Below, piece by piece: positions 13,433 through 22,380 of a stretch of DNA of 23,447 nucleotides (the first letter of the stretch is position 1; every line of letters starts with the position of its first letter). The position numbers and the translations under genes are program-made. The DNA comes from Flavobacteriales bacterium UBA6049 (GTDB lineage: Bacteria > Bacteroidota > Bacteroidia > Flavobacteriales_G > Salibacteraceae). The notes beneath the pieces are model-generated. The model searched no databases, had not been told where the DNA came from, and worked only from the letters and a program-made list of their open reading frames with translations. The stretch is taken from the NCBI GenBank assembly GCA_002429085.1, contig DIYR01000255.1:1-23447 (forward strand). Direction: 5' to 3'.

Positions 13433-15406
13433 ATGATGAGAAATGTACTTTTCATGACACTCGGTCTATGCTTTGGATCGATGCCGTTATTAGCACAGAA
13501 AAAATCAAATCCTATCATTTTGACCGTTGAAGGTGAACAGGTGACAAAGGCAGATTTTGAATTAGTTTACAATAAGAACAACAATGTAAATTCAAACATT
13601 GAGCAAAAATCGCCTCAGGAATACATGGAGTTGTTTGTAAACTATAAGTTGAAAGTAAAAGAAGCAGAGGAGCTTGGTTTAGATACTATTCCAAAGTACC
13701 AGAAGGAATTGGCTGGATACGTAAAGCAACTTTCAGATCCATATTTAGTAGATAACGAGTTTGCTGAAAGCTTAGTGAAAGAAGCATATGATCGTTTACA
13801 AGAAGATGTACGCGCAAGTCATATCTTGATTAAAGTAGCTGAAGATGCTTCTCCAAAAGACACATTAGTAGCCTATAATTCAATCAATGAGATTTTAATC
13901 AAAGCTAAAGGTGGTCAAGATTTTGGTGAATTAGCCATGGAGTATAGTCAAGATCCATCAGCGAAACAGAACAAAGGAGATTTGGGATATTTCTCTGCTT
14001 TACGAATGGTTTATCCATTTGAATCGGCTGCGTTTAATACAGCTGTTGGAGATATTTCAAATCCAGTTAGAACCTCATATGGTTACCACATTATTAAGGT
14101 GGTTGATAAACGAGAGGCTGTTGGGCAAATTAGAGCAGCGCATATCATGGTTGCGGTAAAGCCAGATGCAGATCCAACGGCACAGCAAAATGCAAAGTCC
14201 AAGATTGACGAGATCTATTCTCAAGTGATGAACGGATCAGACTTTTCTCAACTGGCAAGAACATACTCAGATGATCGTGGATCTAAATCAAGAGGCGGTG
14301 AGTTACCTTGGTTCGGATCAGGTAGAATGGTACCAGAATTTGAAAAGGCTGCATTCTCATTAACAAATGATGGGGAAGTTTCTGAACCTATTCGTACACA
14401 ATATGGTTGGCATATCATTAAGCGTTTAGAAAGAAAGAATACAGGAACTTACGAAGAAGAGTATGAAGGTTTAAAGCGTAAAGTTGAAAGAGATCGAAGA
14501 GGCCAAGGCTCCAAGCAGTCGTTAGTTACTAAGTTAATGGAAGAATATTCCGTAAAGGAGTATCCAAAGAATTTAGCCGTGTTTAATACCATGCTAGATT
14601 CAAATTACTTTAATGGGCAATTCAAGTTTTCTATTGACCAAACAAAAGGATTCACAAAACCATTGTTCGTTATCAATGACAAGAAATTTAAGGGAGAGAA
14701 AACAACTGTTTCTCAATCTGAGTTTGCTACATATTTAGAATCGAAGAGCAGAAGACAAAAAGCTGTATCAATTCCTATTTATGTGCAAGAGCAATACAAA
14801 GCGTTTCGTATGGAGAAAATGTTGACATACGAAGAAAGTATCTTAAAAATCAAGTATCCAGAATATAGAGCCTTGGTACAGGAATACCGCGATGGAATTT
14901 TGTTGTTCGAATTAATGGATCAAAAAATTTGGAAGAAAGCAGTGAATGATTCGGCAGGTTTAGAGGCTTATTACCATGAACACCAGTCAGATTTTATGTG
15001 GGGAGATAGAGTAGAAGCATCTATTTATACATGTAATTCAGAAGAGAATTTAAATAAAGTTCAAGAGCTGTTAAAAGCAGGTGCAGATGATTCTACAGTT
15101 ATAGCAGAAACTAATGTGACGAGCCAGTTAGGAGTTGATATTCGAACAGGCAAATTCTCTAAAAAGGACGTAACAGCTTTAAGTGACGCAAAGTGGGAAA
15201 AAGGAACGCACGTTTCTAAAGAAGGATTCACAATTGTGGTGATCTCAGAAGTGCTAGCTCCTCAACCAAAAACATTGGATGAGGCAAGAGGTTTAGTTAC
15301 TTCAGCATATCAGAATCAATTAGAAAAAGATTGGTTAGCGAACTTGAGAACTACATATACGTTTAGCGTGAATCAAGAAGTTCTTGAAACAGTAAAACCA
15401 TTATAA
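13433..15406 (+). CDS. Periplasmic peptidyl-prolyl isomerase with two parvulin domains
   Basis: A 657-residue secreted folding factor. Signal peptide is about 1-22 (ending MPLLAQ). A SurA-like N-terminal helical region follows (about 30-120, with ILTVEGEQVTKADFELVYNKNN and YMELFVNYKLKVKEAEE). Then come two tandem PpiC/parvulin domains: 127-226 (RASHILIKV ... DFGELAMEYSQDPSA..GDLGYF ... YGYHIIKVV) and 233-332 (IRAAHIMVAV ... DFSQLARTYSDDRGS..GGELPWFG ... YGWHIIKRL). Both have the expected histidines. The C-terminal half (about 340-657) is mostly helical and probably chaperone-like. It is the first of three adjacent SurA-like genes, four bases before the next. The role is inferred: assisting outer membrane protein folding in the periplasm. 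A second Met directly follows the first. Confidence 0.88.
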   Translation: MMRNVLFMTLGLCFGSMPLLAQKKSNPIILTVEGEQVTKADFELVYNKNNNVNSNIEQKSPQEYMELFVNYKLKVKEAEELGLDTIPKYQKELAGYVKQLSDPYLVDNEFAESLVKEAYDRLQEDVRASHILIKVAEDASPKDTLVAYNSINEILIKAKGGQDFGELAMEYSQDPSAKQNKGDLGYFSALRMVYPFESAAFNTAVGDISNPVRTSYGYHIIKVVDKREAVGQIRAAHIMVAVKPDADPTAQQNAKSKIDEIYSQVMNGSDFSQLARTYSDDRGSKSRGGELPWFGSGRMVPEFEKAAFSLTNDGEVSEPIRTQYGWHIIKRLERKNTGTYEEEYEGLKRKVERDRRGQGSKQSLVTKLMEEYSVKEYPKNLAVFNTMLDSNYFNGQFKFSIDQTKGFTKPLFVINDKKFKGEKTTVSQSEFATYLESKSRRQKAVSIPIYVQEQYKAFRMEKMLTYEESILKIKYPEYRALVQEYRDGILLFELMDQKIWKKAVNDSAGLEAYYHEHQSDFMWGDRVEASIYTCNSEENLNKVQELLKAGADDSTVIAETNVTSQLGVDIRTGKFSKKDVTALSDAKWEKGTHVSKEGFTIVVISEVLAPQPKTLDEARGLVTSAYQNQLEKDWLANLRTTYTFSVNQEVLETVKPL

Positions 15407-15410
15407 GCTG

Positions 15411-16265
15411 TTGAGTTTTAAATCATTTTCCCTAGTTGTTATAGGACTAGTATCCATTATAGCTTGTTCTCCTGAAGAGGTTAACAGAGAACCTGTAGCC
15501 AGAGTACATGAAGCTTTCTTGTATCGTGATGAGGTAGAGGAACGAATCCCTAATAATCTATCAGTAGAGGATAGTTTAGCCTTAGCTAAGAGTATTACAT
15601 ATAGTTGGATAGAACGTCAACTGTTGGTGCACCAAGCAGAGAAGAACTTAGATACAGAGATAAAAGATGTAGAGAAAAAGCTACAGGAGTATCGAAATGA
15701 TTTATTAATCTACGCTTACCAAAACGAGCTAATACAACAAAAATTAGACACCACTATTTCAGAATCAGAAATAGAAGAATATTATCAATCAAATCAAGAT
15801 CACTTTAAACTCAAAGACTACATTGTAAAGGTGCAATATGTGCGACTAGATACAAATGCACCTAAAGTAGAAGAAGTGAAAACTTGGATGCGAAAAGACG
15901 ATGAGGAATCAAGAACGCAATTAGAAGAGTATTGCTATCAGTTTGCTTCCAACTTCTATTTAGATGACCAAAATTGGTTGTACCTAGATGATGTGCTAAA
16001 AGAAGTTCCAGTAGAGGTATATAATAAAGCCAATTTTGTGCGTTCTAGACAATTAATAGAACACCAAGACTCAACAAATGTGTACTTATTGAAGATATCT
16101 AGTTATCAGTTAAAAGATGGGGTTTCACCACTTTCGTTGGAGCGAGATAAAATTAAAAGTATGCTATTAAATAAGCGTAGAAGCGATTTCTTAAATCAGT
16201 TAAAAGAAGATCTAAGGAACGAAGCTATTAGCAAGAATAATTTTGAGACATTTGACAATCAATGA
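15411..16265 (+). CDS. SurA-like periplasmic lipoprotein with degenerate parvulin domain
   Basis: A 284-residue protein. The start is TTG at 15411 (possibly CTG at 15408), because no in-frame ATG precedes the signal sequence MSFKSFSLVVIGLVSIIAC, whose lipobox IIAC marks a lipoprotein (C19). The N-terminal part (PVARVHEAFLYRDEVEERIP, SITYSWIERQLLVHQAEKNL) fits the SurA N-terminal chaperone region. The following segment (ISESEIEEYYQSNQDHFKLKDYIVKVQYVRLD ...) has the layout of a parvulin domain, but the isomerase landmarks (HILI, GDLGYF, YGxHII) are missing. I infer a membrane-anchored holdase without isomerase activity. It lies four bases after the large PPIase and overlaps the next surA-like gene by four bases (ATGA), so the three are translated together. 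Confidence 0.75.
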   Translation: MSFKSFSLVVIGLVSIIACSPEEVNREPVARVHEAFLYRDEVEERIPNNLSVEDSLALAKSITYSWIERQLLVHQAEKNLDTEIKDVEKKLQEYRNDLLIYAYQNELIQQKLDTTISESEIEEYYQSNQDHFKLKDYIVKVQYVRLDTNAPKVEEVKTWMRKDDEESRTQLEEYCYQFASNFYLDDQNWLYLDDVLKEVPVEVYNKANFVRSRQLIEHQDSTNVYLLKISSYQLKDGVSPLSLERDKIKSMLLNKRRSDFLNQLKEDLRNEAISKNNFETFDNQ

Positions 16266-17614
16266 GAAACGTTTTTTTCATACTCGTCTGTATACTTTCT
16301 TTTCATACACTTTCTGCTCAAACAGAAAATGATCCATTCATAGATGGAATTATTGCAGTAGTTGCTGATGAAGTTGTTCTTAGAAGTGAACTAGAAGAAA
16401 AGATTACACAATATTCCCGCTCAGGAATGCCAATTGAAGAGAATACTTCATGCATGTTGTTTGAAGAACTATTAACTCAAAAGTTACTGATTCACCAAGC
16501 CGCAGTAGATAGTATTGAGGTAGACGAAAATCAAATTCAATCTGAATTAGATAGGAGAATTCAGTACTTCGTTGCTCAAATTGGTTCTGAAGAAAAGCTG
16601 GAAGAGTTCTACGGAAAATCAATTATCCAGATCAAAGAAGAGTTTGAGCAATTGATTCATGATCAAATGCTTGTTCAGCAAATGCATGGACAAATTACAG
16701 GAGATGTAAGAATATCACCTAGAGAGGTCAGAGAGTTTTTTCACAATATTCCAAAAGATAGTTTACCATATATAAACTCGGAAGTTGAAGTAGCGCATAT
16801 TGTAATAGACCCGGAAGTAAGTGATGCGGAGAAACAAAATGCTAGACAACGTTTACGCGACATTAGAAAGAGAATATCAGATGGAGAGGACTTTGGAACG
16901 TTAGCGTATCTCTACTCTGAAGATCCAGGATCAGCGAAGCAAAACGGTGAGCTTGGCTTTTTAACAAGAAGCATGTTGGTGAAAGAGTTCGCAGCCGAGG
17001 CATTTTCATTAGAGCCAGGTCAAGTATCTGGAATAGTAGAAACAGAGTACGGTTTTCATATTATTCAGGTAATAGAAAAACGAGGTAAAGAAGTAAATGC
17101 CCGTCACATTCTTATCAAGCCTAAAATTGGAACAGATGATTTAATTCGTTCAAAGGCTTTGCTCGATTCACTGTACAACGTATTGCAGACAAATGACACA
17201 GTTACGTTTGCAGAGTTAGCGATGGAGTATAGTACAGATAAGTACACCAACAAAAACGGTGGAAAGTTGATTAATCAAATGTCTGGTGAAACAAAGTTTG
17301 AGATGAATCAGATGAATCAAGTAGATCCGGGGCTGTTTTTCGTGTTAGACAAAATGAGCGAAGGTGATATCTCGAAACCAGTGGTCTATACGAAACCAGA
17401 CGGCTCAAAGGCTTACCGTATTGTAAAGTTACTTTCTATTACAGAACCACATACTGCTAATTTGAAAGACGATTATCAACGAATTTACGAGGCTGCGAAG
17501 TTGGAGAAGCAGGCTAAGAAAATGCAACAATGGATGAAAGATCATATTGGCGCGAGCTACATTAAAGTAGATGAACGTTACAGTGATTGTTCATTTGAAA
17601 ACGATTGGTTTTAA
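16262..17614 (+). CDS. surA: SurA-like periplasmic chaperone / peptidyl-prolyl isomerase
   Basis: The 450-residue length and domain order match SurA: signal peptide 1-20 (ending TLSAQ), N-terminal chaperone region about 25-160 (DGIIAVVADEVVLRSELEEKI, LFEELLTQKLLIHQA), first parvulin domain about 174-272 (EVAHIVIDP, DFGTLAYLYSEDPGSAKQNGELGFL, TEYGFHIIQVIEK) and second parvulin-like domain about 279-390 (ARHILIKPKIG, TFAELAMEYSTDKYTNKNGGKL). The second domain lacks the YGxHII strand, reading GSKAYRIVKL instead, so only one domain is likely to be an active isomerase. SurA escorts unfolded outer membrane proteins to the BAM complex. ATG 16262 overlaps the previous stop as ATGA. Gene name is by domain similarity, not by proven function. 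Confidence 0.85.
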   Translation: MRNVFFILVCILSFHTLSAQTENDPFIDGIIAVVADEVVLRSELEEKITQYSRSGMPIEENTSCMLFEELLTQKLLIHQAAVDSIEVDENQIQSELDRRIQYFVAQIGSEEKLEEFYGKSIIQIKEEFEQLIHDQMLVQQMHGQITGDVRISPREVREFFHNIPKDSLPYINSEVEVAHIVIDPEVSDAEKQNARQRLRDIRKRISDGEDFGTLAYLYSEDPGSAKQNGELGFLTRSMLVKEFAAEAFSLEPGQVSGIVETEYGFHIIQVIEKRGKEVNARHILIKPKIGTDDLIRSKALLDSLYNVLQTNDTVTFAELAMEYSTDKYTNKNGGKLINQMSGETKFEMNQMNQVDPGLFFVLDKMSEGDISKPVVYTKPDGSKAYRIVKLLSITEPHTANLKDDYQRIYEAAKLEKQAKKMQQWMKDHIGASYIKVDERYSDCSFENDWF

Positions 17615-17616
17615 AC

Positions 17617-18588
17617 ATGGAAACACTACCCTTTAAAAACGATGTTGAAGCAGCCGATGCGCTTGCAAAAAAAATAAAGGATTTAAAAGCTGAAATTGGT
17701 CAAGTAATTATTGGTCAAGATGATGTAATTAACGATCTACTCATTGCCATTTTTAGTGGTGGCCATGCATTACTGGTTGGTGTACCTGGGCTAGCTAAAA
17801 CATTATTGGTAAACACCATTTCTAATGCATTAGGTTTAGAATTTAGCCGAATTCAATTTACCCCAGATTTGATGCCATCAGATATCATCGGGTCTGAGAT
17901 ATTAGGGCAAGACAGAAAATTTGAGTTCGTAAAAGGACCATTGTTTGCGAACATAGTTTTGGCAGATGAGATAAACCGTACTCCACCTAAAACACAAGCA
18001 GCTCTTTTAGAGGCAATGCAAGAAAAAAGTGTTACTGCGGCTGGTCATACATATCAACTAGGAAAGCCATTCTTTGTATTAGCAACTCAAAACCCTATAG
18101 AGCAAGAAGGAACGTATCCTTTACCAGAAGCTCAATTAGATCGTTTTATGTTCAATATATGGGTAGATTATCCATCTTTCCAAGAAGAGGTTGAAGTAGT
18201 TAAAAGAACAACATCAGATGTCACAGCTTCAGTTTCTCCCTTGATGAATGCAGAAGAAATCTCCTACTTTCAGCATCTGGTTAGAAGAGTTCCAGTAACT
18301 GATAATGTTGTAGAGTATGCTGTTAAATTGGTAAATAGTACACGCTACAATTCTGAGTATGCTCCACAGATTGTAAAAGACTTTGTTAGTTGGGGAGCTG
18401 GGCCACGTGCATCTCAGTACTTAATTCTAGGTGCTAAATGCCATGCTCTATTGAATGGAAAATACAGTCCAGATATTGAAAATGTAAAAGCAGTTGCCGA
18501 ACCAATCTTACGACATCGTTTGGTACGTAACTATAGGGCAGAGGCAGAAGGTTATTCGGTGGAGCGAATCATACAAGAAATTCTTTAA
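17617..18588 (+). CDS. MoxR-family AAA+ ATPase
   Basis: From ATG 17617 it has 323 residues. Walker A is GVPGLAKT (55-62, K61). Walker B is VLADEI (114-119, D117 and E118). The sensor/arginine region LATQNPIEQEGTYPLPEAQLDRFMF follows, and the C-terminal lid closes with RHRLVRNYRAEAEGYSVERIIQEIL. These are hallmarks of MoxR ATPases, which act as chaperone-like activators and usually pair with a von Willebrand A-domain protein; none is adjacent here. The start is two bases after the surA stop; a longer frame from TTG 17605 lies inside surA and lacks support. It is last in the guaB - PPIase run and ends at a strong terminator three bases after the stop. Confidence 0.92.
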   Translation: METLPFKNDVEAADALAKKIKDLKAEIGQVIIGQDDVINDLLIAIFSGGHALLVGVPGLAKTLLVNTISNALGLEFSRIQFTPDLMPSDIIGSEILGQDRKFEFVKGPLFANIVLADEINRTPPKTQAALLEAMQEKSVTAAGHTYQLGKPFFVLATQNPIEQEGTYPLPEAQLDRFMFNIWVDYPSFQEEVEVVKRTTSDVTASVSPLMNAEEISYFQHLVRRVPVTDNVVEYAVKLVNSTRYNSEYAPQIVKDFVSWGAGPRASQYLILGAKCHALLNGKYSPDIENVKAVAEPILRHRLVRNYRAEAEGYSVERIIQEIL

Positions 18589-18590
18589 AC

Positions 18591-18619
18591 AAAAAGGTCA
18601 GCAATTGCTGACCTTTTTT
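18591..18619. terminator. Bidirectional terminator between MoxR gene and galE
   Basis: A perfect palindrome from 18591 to 18618; its left half is AAAAAGGTCAGCAA, with the right half its exact reverse complement. The stem core GGTCAGC/GCTGACC is flanked by A5 on one side and T6 on the other, so it works on both strands. It lies between convergent stops at 18588 and 18628. Confidence 0.9.
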
Positions 18620-18627
18620 ATGAATTG

Positions 18628-19677
18628 TTAATCCATTTTATGTTTAGCTATTCCAAGTTCTTTCATTCTTAATTGCCATTTCCAAGCACTAGACATCATT
18701 TCATCAATACCATACTTAGGAATCCACCCAAGTACCTCAGCTGCTTTTTGAGGGTTAGAATAAATAGTCTCTACATCACCATCCCTCTTTGGTCCAACTT
18801 CATAAGGAGCCTTTACTCCTGAAGCTTTTTCAAATGCAGCAATTGCTTCAAATACAGAAACACCATCGCCACTACCTAAATTGATAATATCAAAGCATTC
18901 GGTATAAGATCCATCCATTTGCTTTTGAAGAGCGAGTACATGTGCATTAGCAATATCTGTTACATGAATGTAGTCACGAATACAAGAGCCGTCTCTCGTT
19001 GGCCAATCACCACCAAATACGGTGAAATGAGGAATTACTCCAGCAGCGGCCTGTGTAATCACTGGAATCAGGTTGTTCACGCGTTTTGACGGAAGCTCGC
19101 CAATTTGCCCACTAATATGAGCTCCAACTGGGTTAAAGTAACGCAAACAAATAGCATGTAAATCACTAACGTTTGTTAAGAACTCAAGTAAAACCTCTCC
19201 ATTTTGCTTAGAATACGCATACGGAGATTCAGCTTTCTTCAATTCGGTTTGTTCCGTTACAGGCAAATCTTCAGGCATAACGTTGCCATATACAGAACAT
19301 GAAGAGCTAAAAATTAAATTGGGAACATTGAACTCAACACAGCATTTTGCAATGTTGTTTAACGAAGAGTTGTTGTTATCTAGAGCAAATATTGGATTGG
19401 CAACGGAGTCTGGAACAGATTTTAATGCGGCAAAGTGAATAACACCTACCATATTGGGGTGATCCGTAAATATCTGTTTTGTAGCTTCTAAGTCACGTAA
19501 ATCTACTTCATAGTAGTCGATTCTTTTTCCACTTAGTTCAAATATTCGATCGTACGTAGAGCTATTGGAATTCACGTAGTTATCTACAGAAACTACCTCA
19601 AAACCAGCATCAATTAACTCTAGAATTGTGTGGCTTCCGATGTAACCGGCTCCACCTGTTACAAGTACAGTTTGCAT
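18628..19677 (-). CDS. galE: UDP-glucose 4-epimerase
   Basis: NAD-dependent short-chain dehydrogenase that interconverts UDP-glucose and UDP-galactose, supplying galactose for envelope sugars. The 349 residues are family-typical. TGGAGYIGSHTILEL (7-21) is the NAD-binding loop, VIHFAALKSVPDSV (79-92) binds the cofactor, SSSCSVYG follows, and the catalytic motif is YAYSK (Y153, K157). IRDYIHVTDIANAH and NLGSGDGVSVFEAI are also characteristic, as is ETIYSNPQKAAEVLGW. ATG 19677 gives the complete nucleotide-binding start. It has its own -7 element. Confidence 0.95.
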   Translation of the reverse strand: MQTVLVTGGAGYIGSHTILELIDAGFEVVSVDNYVNSNSSTYDRIFELSGKRIDYYEVDLRDLEATKQIFTDHPNMVGVIHFAALKSVPDSVANPIFALDNNNSSLNNIAKCCVEFNVPNLIFSSSCSVYGNVMPEDLPVTEQTELKKAESPYAYSKQNGEVLLEFLTNVSDLHAICLRYFNPVGAHISGQIGELPSKRVNNLIPVITQAAAGVIPHFTVFGGDWPTRDGSCIRDYIHVTDIANAHVLALQKQMDGSYTECFDIINLGSGDGVSVFEAIAAFEKASGVKAPYEVGPKRDGDVETIYSNPQKAAEVLGWIPKYGIDEMMSSAWKWQLRMKELGIAKHKMD

Positions 19678-19702
19678 AATGGGAATTTAGATTGTTCTGA
19701 AA

Positions 19703-19710
19703 CAAACTTA
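19703..19710 (-). promoter_or_regulatory. -7 element for galE
   Basis: TAAGTTTG on the minus strand matches TAnnTTTG, 25 bases before the ATG at 19677. No TTG is found at the -33 distance. Confidence 0.5.
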
Positions 19711-19779
19711 AACATGTTTCTAGTTGATATTGCCACAGCGGTATTTATTGATAGATAGACTGAAGGTGTAGTAGATTCT

Positions 19780-19787
19780 TACATTTG
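19780..19787 (+). promoter_or_regulatory. -7 element for the cysQ operon
   Basis: TACATTTG matches TAnnTTTG and ends 12 bases before the ATG at 19800, giving a leader of about 7 bases if that start is used. A TTG codon at 19785 lies within the element and so cannot be the translation start. No TTG is seen at a proper -33 distance. Confidence 0.55.
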
Positions 19788-19799
19788 TTCAAATCCCGA

Positions 19800-20594
19800 A
19801 TGAAAATGGACATTAATCAACTTGTTTCAATAGCTATTGCATCTTCACTTAAGGCAGGTGGTGAGATTTTAGATGTTTATTCTTCTGATTTTTCTGTTGA
19901 AAATAAGGACGACAAATCACCCTTGACTGAAGCTGATAAACGTTCTCATGTAGAAATCATGAAAGGCTTAGAACAAACAGGAATTCCAGTACTGAGTGAA
20001 GAAGGAAAGCAAGATAGTTTTGAAGATCGTAAAAGTTGGAATCCATTTTGGTTAGTAGATCCTTTGGATGGTACCAAAGAGTTTGTGAAGAGAAATGGCG
20101 AGTTTACTGTAAACATAGCTTTAGTAGAAGGTGGACATCCAAGTATGGGGGTAATTTATGTTCCTGTATTAAAGACATTGTATGTGGGAATAGTTGGTCA
20201 AGGAGCTCGCAAATGGGAAAACATAGATCCTGATTCTGAAGTGCCAACGTGGGATGAGGGAATTACATTACCAGTTACTCAAGATCGCAATACATATATA
20301 ATGGTAGGAAGTAGGTCTCACATGAGTGATGAAACTACTGCATATATGGAAAAACTGAGGTCTGAAAAAGGAGAGGTAGAGGTGTTGTCGAGAGGTAGCT
20401 CATTAAAACTTTGTATGGTAGCAGAGGGGAGTGCCGATCGGTATCCAAGATTTGCTCCAACAATGGAGTGGGATACAGGTGCAGGTCATGCTATATGCAA
20501 GGCTGCAGGATTTAAAGTAGATCAATATCCAGAGTTAACAGAATTGAAGTACAACAAAGAGAATTTATTGAACCCTTGGTTCTTAGTACATTAG
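19800..20594 (+). CDS. cysQ: 3'(2'),5'-bisphosphate nucleotidase
   Basis: An Mg2+-dependent, Li+-sensitive phosphatase of the inositol monophosphatase fold that turns PAP, the by-product of PAPS use, into AMP. The 264 residues are typical. Motifs: SPLTEADKRSH (40-50), LSEEG (65-69), the metal/phosphate loop WLVDPLDGTKEF (84-95), and EWDTGAGHAICKAAG near the C terminus. The ATG at 19800 (MKMD) and the Met two codons later (19806) are both plausible; I take the first. It leads the operon with the transporter four bases behind, matching a need to clear PAP wherever PAPS is made and used. Confidence 0.93.
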   Translation: MKMDINQLVSIAIASSLKAGGEILDVYSSDFSVENKDDKSPLTEADKRSHVEIMKGLEQTGIPVLSEEGKQDSFEDRKSWNPFWLVDPLDGTKEFVKRNGEFTVNIALVEGGHPSMGVIYVPVLKTLYVGIVGQGARKWENIDPDSEVPTWDEGITLPVTQDRNTYIMVGSRSHMSDETTAYMEKLRSEKGEVEVLSRGSSLKLCMVAEGSADRYPRFAPTMEWDTGAGHAICKAAGFKVDQYPELTELKYNKENLLNPWFLVH

Positions 20595-20598
20595 ATTA

Positions 20599-22380
20599 AT
20601 GTTAGATCCTCTTTGGGAAAAATATATTGTCCTCTTAGACCTTTTTTTGGTAGTAATTCTGCTTATTTGGGATAGAATCAAAACTACCTATGTCTTTTTT
20701 GGAGGAGCCTTTTTACTGATTTTGTTGGGAATCATTTCAGTAGATACTTTTCTAGGCAACTTCGCTAATAAAAGTATTGTAACTATTTTTCTCTTGATAT
20801 TTATAACTGCCATTATCAGAGATACCTATGATATCGCTGGAGCACTAGACGTTTGGTTCAGAAATACCAAATCTCCCCGTGTTTTTCTGCTAAAACTAAC
20901 TGGAGCGGTTTCTGGTTTATCATCTGTAATGAACAATACTCCTATTGTTGCTTTACTGATTCCATACGTGTATCAATGGGGCAAAAAACATAAAGTTTCT
21001 CCAAGTAAATTATTGATACCTCTATCGTTTGCAGCAATAACAGGTGGAATGATAACCGTGATTGGAACATCAACCAACTTGGTATTAAACGGTTTCATTG
21101 AGTCGAGCGGAGGAGAGGTGCTAACGTTTGCTGATTTTGCATTACCAGGCCTTGGAGTTTCAGTAGTTGGAGCCCTATTTCTTTCGTTTTTTAGCCATAA
21201 GTTTCTTCCTGATGGAAACATTGTATCAGAAGAAGTTTTTTCTAACATTAGAGAATATGTTGTAGAAACCCAAATTGTACCTAGTTCTAACTTAGTTGGA
21301 AAAACTGTAGAGGAAGCAGAATTGAGAAATTTGGAAGGAGTTTTCTTAGTTGAGATTGTGCGTGAGAATCATATCATTAAGCCAGTAGATCCTTACGAAA
21401 TTCTTACAGATAGCGATCGACTTTATTTTGCGGGAGATACCAAACAGGTTGTTGAGTTAGTTAAAAACACAGATGGGCTCGATTGGGCAAAAACAGATCG
21501 TTTCAACTTAGGTAATGAACTGGACATTGTTGAGACCGTGATTCCTTCGAATTCAATACTAGAAGGGAAAACGTTGAAAGAAGTAGAGTTTAGGGAGAGA
21601 TTTGATGCCGCTGTAATTGCTATTCATAGAAACGGTGAACGTTTGAGTGGTAAATTGGGTAAAATAAAGTTAGCTACAGGAGACCTATTGCTTGTCACTA
21701 CTGGAAAAGAGTTCAGTACAAAAAGTAATAAGGACAAAAATCTGTACACAGTATCAGTGGTAAGCCAAATGAATGCTGTTGCTAGATGGAAGAAGCAGGC
21801 ATTTGCTATTGGTGGTTTGGGTATCGTAGCGTTGGTTATTTCTGGATTATTTTCACTTTTTGTAGGATTATTAGTTATTCTGGGTCTAGGAGTTAGTTTA
21901 AGATTAATCAATCAAGAAAAGCTTAAAAAACATACCAACTTAGATTTGTTGGTGATTCTTGGCAGTGCAATAACCATAGGAACCGCACTTATAAAATCAG
22001 AAGCTACAGAAACTGTCGCAAGACCGTTTATTGAATTTTGCGGAAATTTTGGCGAAGTTGGAATTATTGTAGGACTGTTTATTCTGACTTTAAGCCTTAC
22101 CTCTTTCGTCACAAATGTGGCAGCTGTTTCAATAGTTTTCCCTCTTGCTTACCAATTAATCCATGACTTATCTCTTAATCCAATAGCTATTTTTCTGATA
22201 ATAGCATTCGGTGCAAGTGCTGCTTTTTTAACTCCAGTGAGCTATCAAACAAATTTAATGGTGTACGGTCCTGGGAACTATAAGTCTAGTGATTTTTTAA
22301 GAGCAGGAATACCTTTCACCTTAGTGTATTCAGTAACTTCGTTAATAATCATATTAACCCTTAATGCTATTCATGGCTGA
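20599..22380 (+). CDS. SLC13-type sodium:anion (probable sulfate) transporter with two TrkA-C domains
   Basis: A 593-residue inner membrane protein. The N-terminal half has several helices (10-30, 32-50, 58-76, 100-125) with NNTPIVALLIP (112-122) and the signature GTSTNLVLNG (156-165). Two regulatory RCK_C/TrkA-C domains fill about 220-290 (EYVVETQIVPSSNLVGKTVEEAELRNLEGVFLVEI) and 308-372 (LDIVETVIPSNSILEGKTLKEVEFRERFDAAVIAIHR). Then membrane helices resume, with TSFVTNVAAVSIVFPLA and TPVSYQTNLMVYGPGNY, the second half of the inverted repeat. This architecture is known from DASS/SLC13 permeases. Sulfate as substrate is inferred from the sulfate-activation neighbours, not from the sequence. 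It sits four bases after cysQ and overlaps cysC by eight. Confidence 0.88.
   Translation: MLDPLWEKYIVLLDLFLVVILLIWDRIKTTYVFFGGAFLLILLGIISVDTFLGNFANKSIVTIFLLIFITAIIRDTYDIAGALDVWFRNTKSPRVFLLKLTGAVSGLSSVMNNTPIVALLIPYVYQWGKKHKVSPSKLLIPLSFAAITGGMITVIGTSTNLVLNGFIESSGGEVLTFADFALPGLGVSVVGALFLSFFSHKFLPDGNIVSEEVFSNIREYVVETQIVPSSNLVGKTVEEAELRNLEGVFLVEIVRENHIIKPVDPYEILTDSDRLYFAGDTKQVVELVKNTDGLDWAKTDRFNLGNELDIVETVIPSNSILEGKTLKEVEFRERFDAAVIAIHRNGERLSGKLGKIKLATGDLLLVTTGKEFSTKSNKDKNLYTVSVVSQMNAVARWKKQAFAIGGLGIVALVISGLFSLFVGLLVILGLGVSLRLINQEKLKKHTNLDLLVILGSAITIGTALIKSEATETVARPFIEFCGNFGEVGIIVGLFILTLSLTSFVTNVAAVSIVFPLAYQLIHDLSLNPIAIFLIIAFGASAAFLTPVSYQTNLMVYGPGNYKSSDFLRAGIPFTLVYSVTSLIIILTLNAIHG

Noticed and set aside
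18591..18618. Perfect 28-bp palindrome as a regulator site or mobile-element end
   Set aside because: Its place between convergent stops, with A and T tracts on both sides, fits a bidirectional terminator fully.
19785..19799. TTG start for cysQ
   Set aside because: The codon is part of the -7 promoter element, so it would not be on the transcript.
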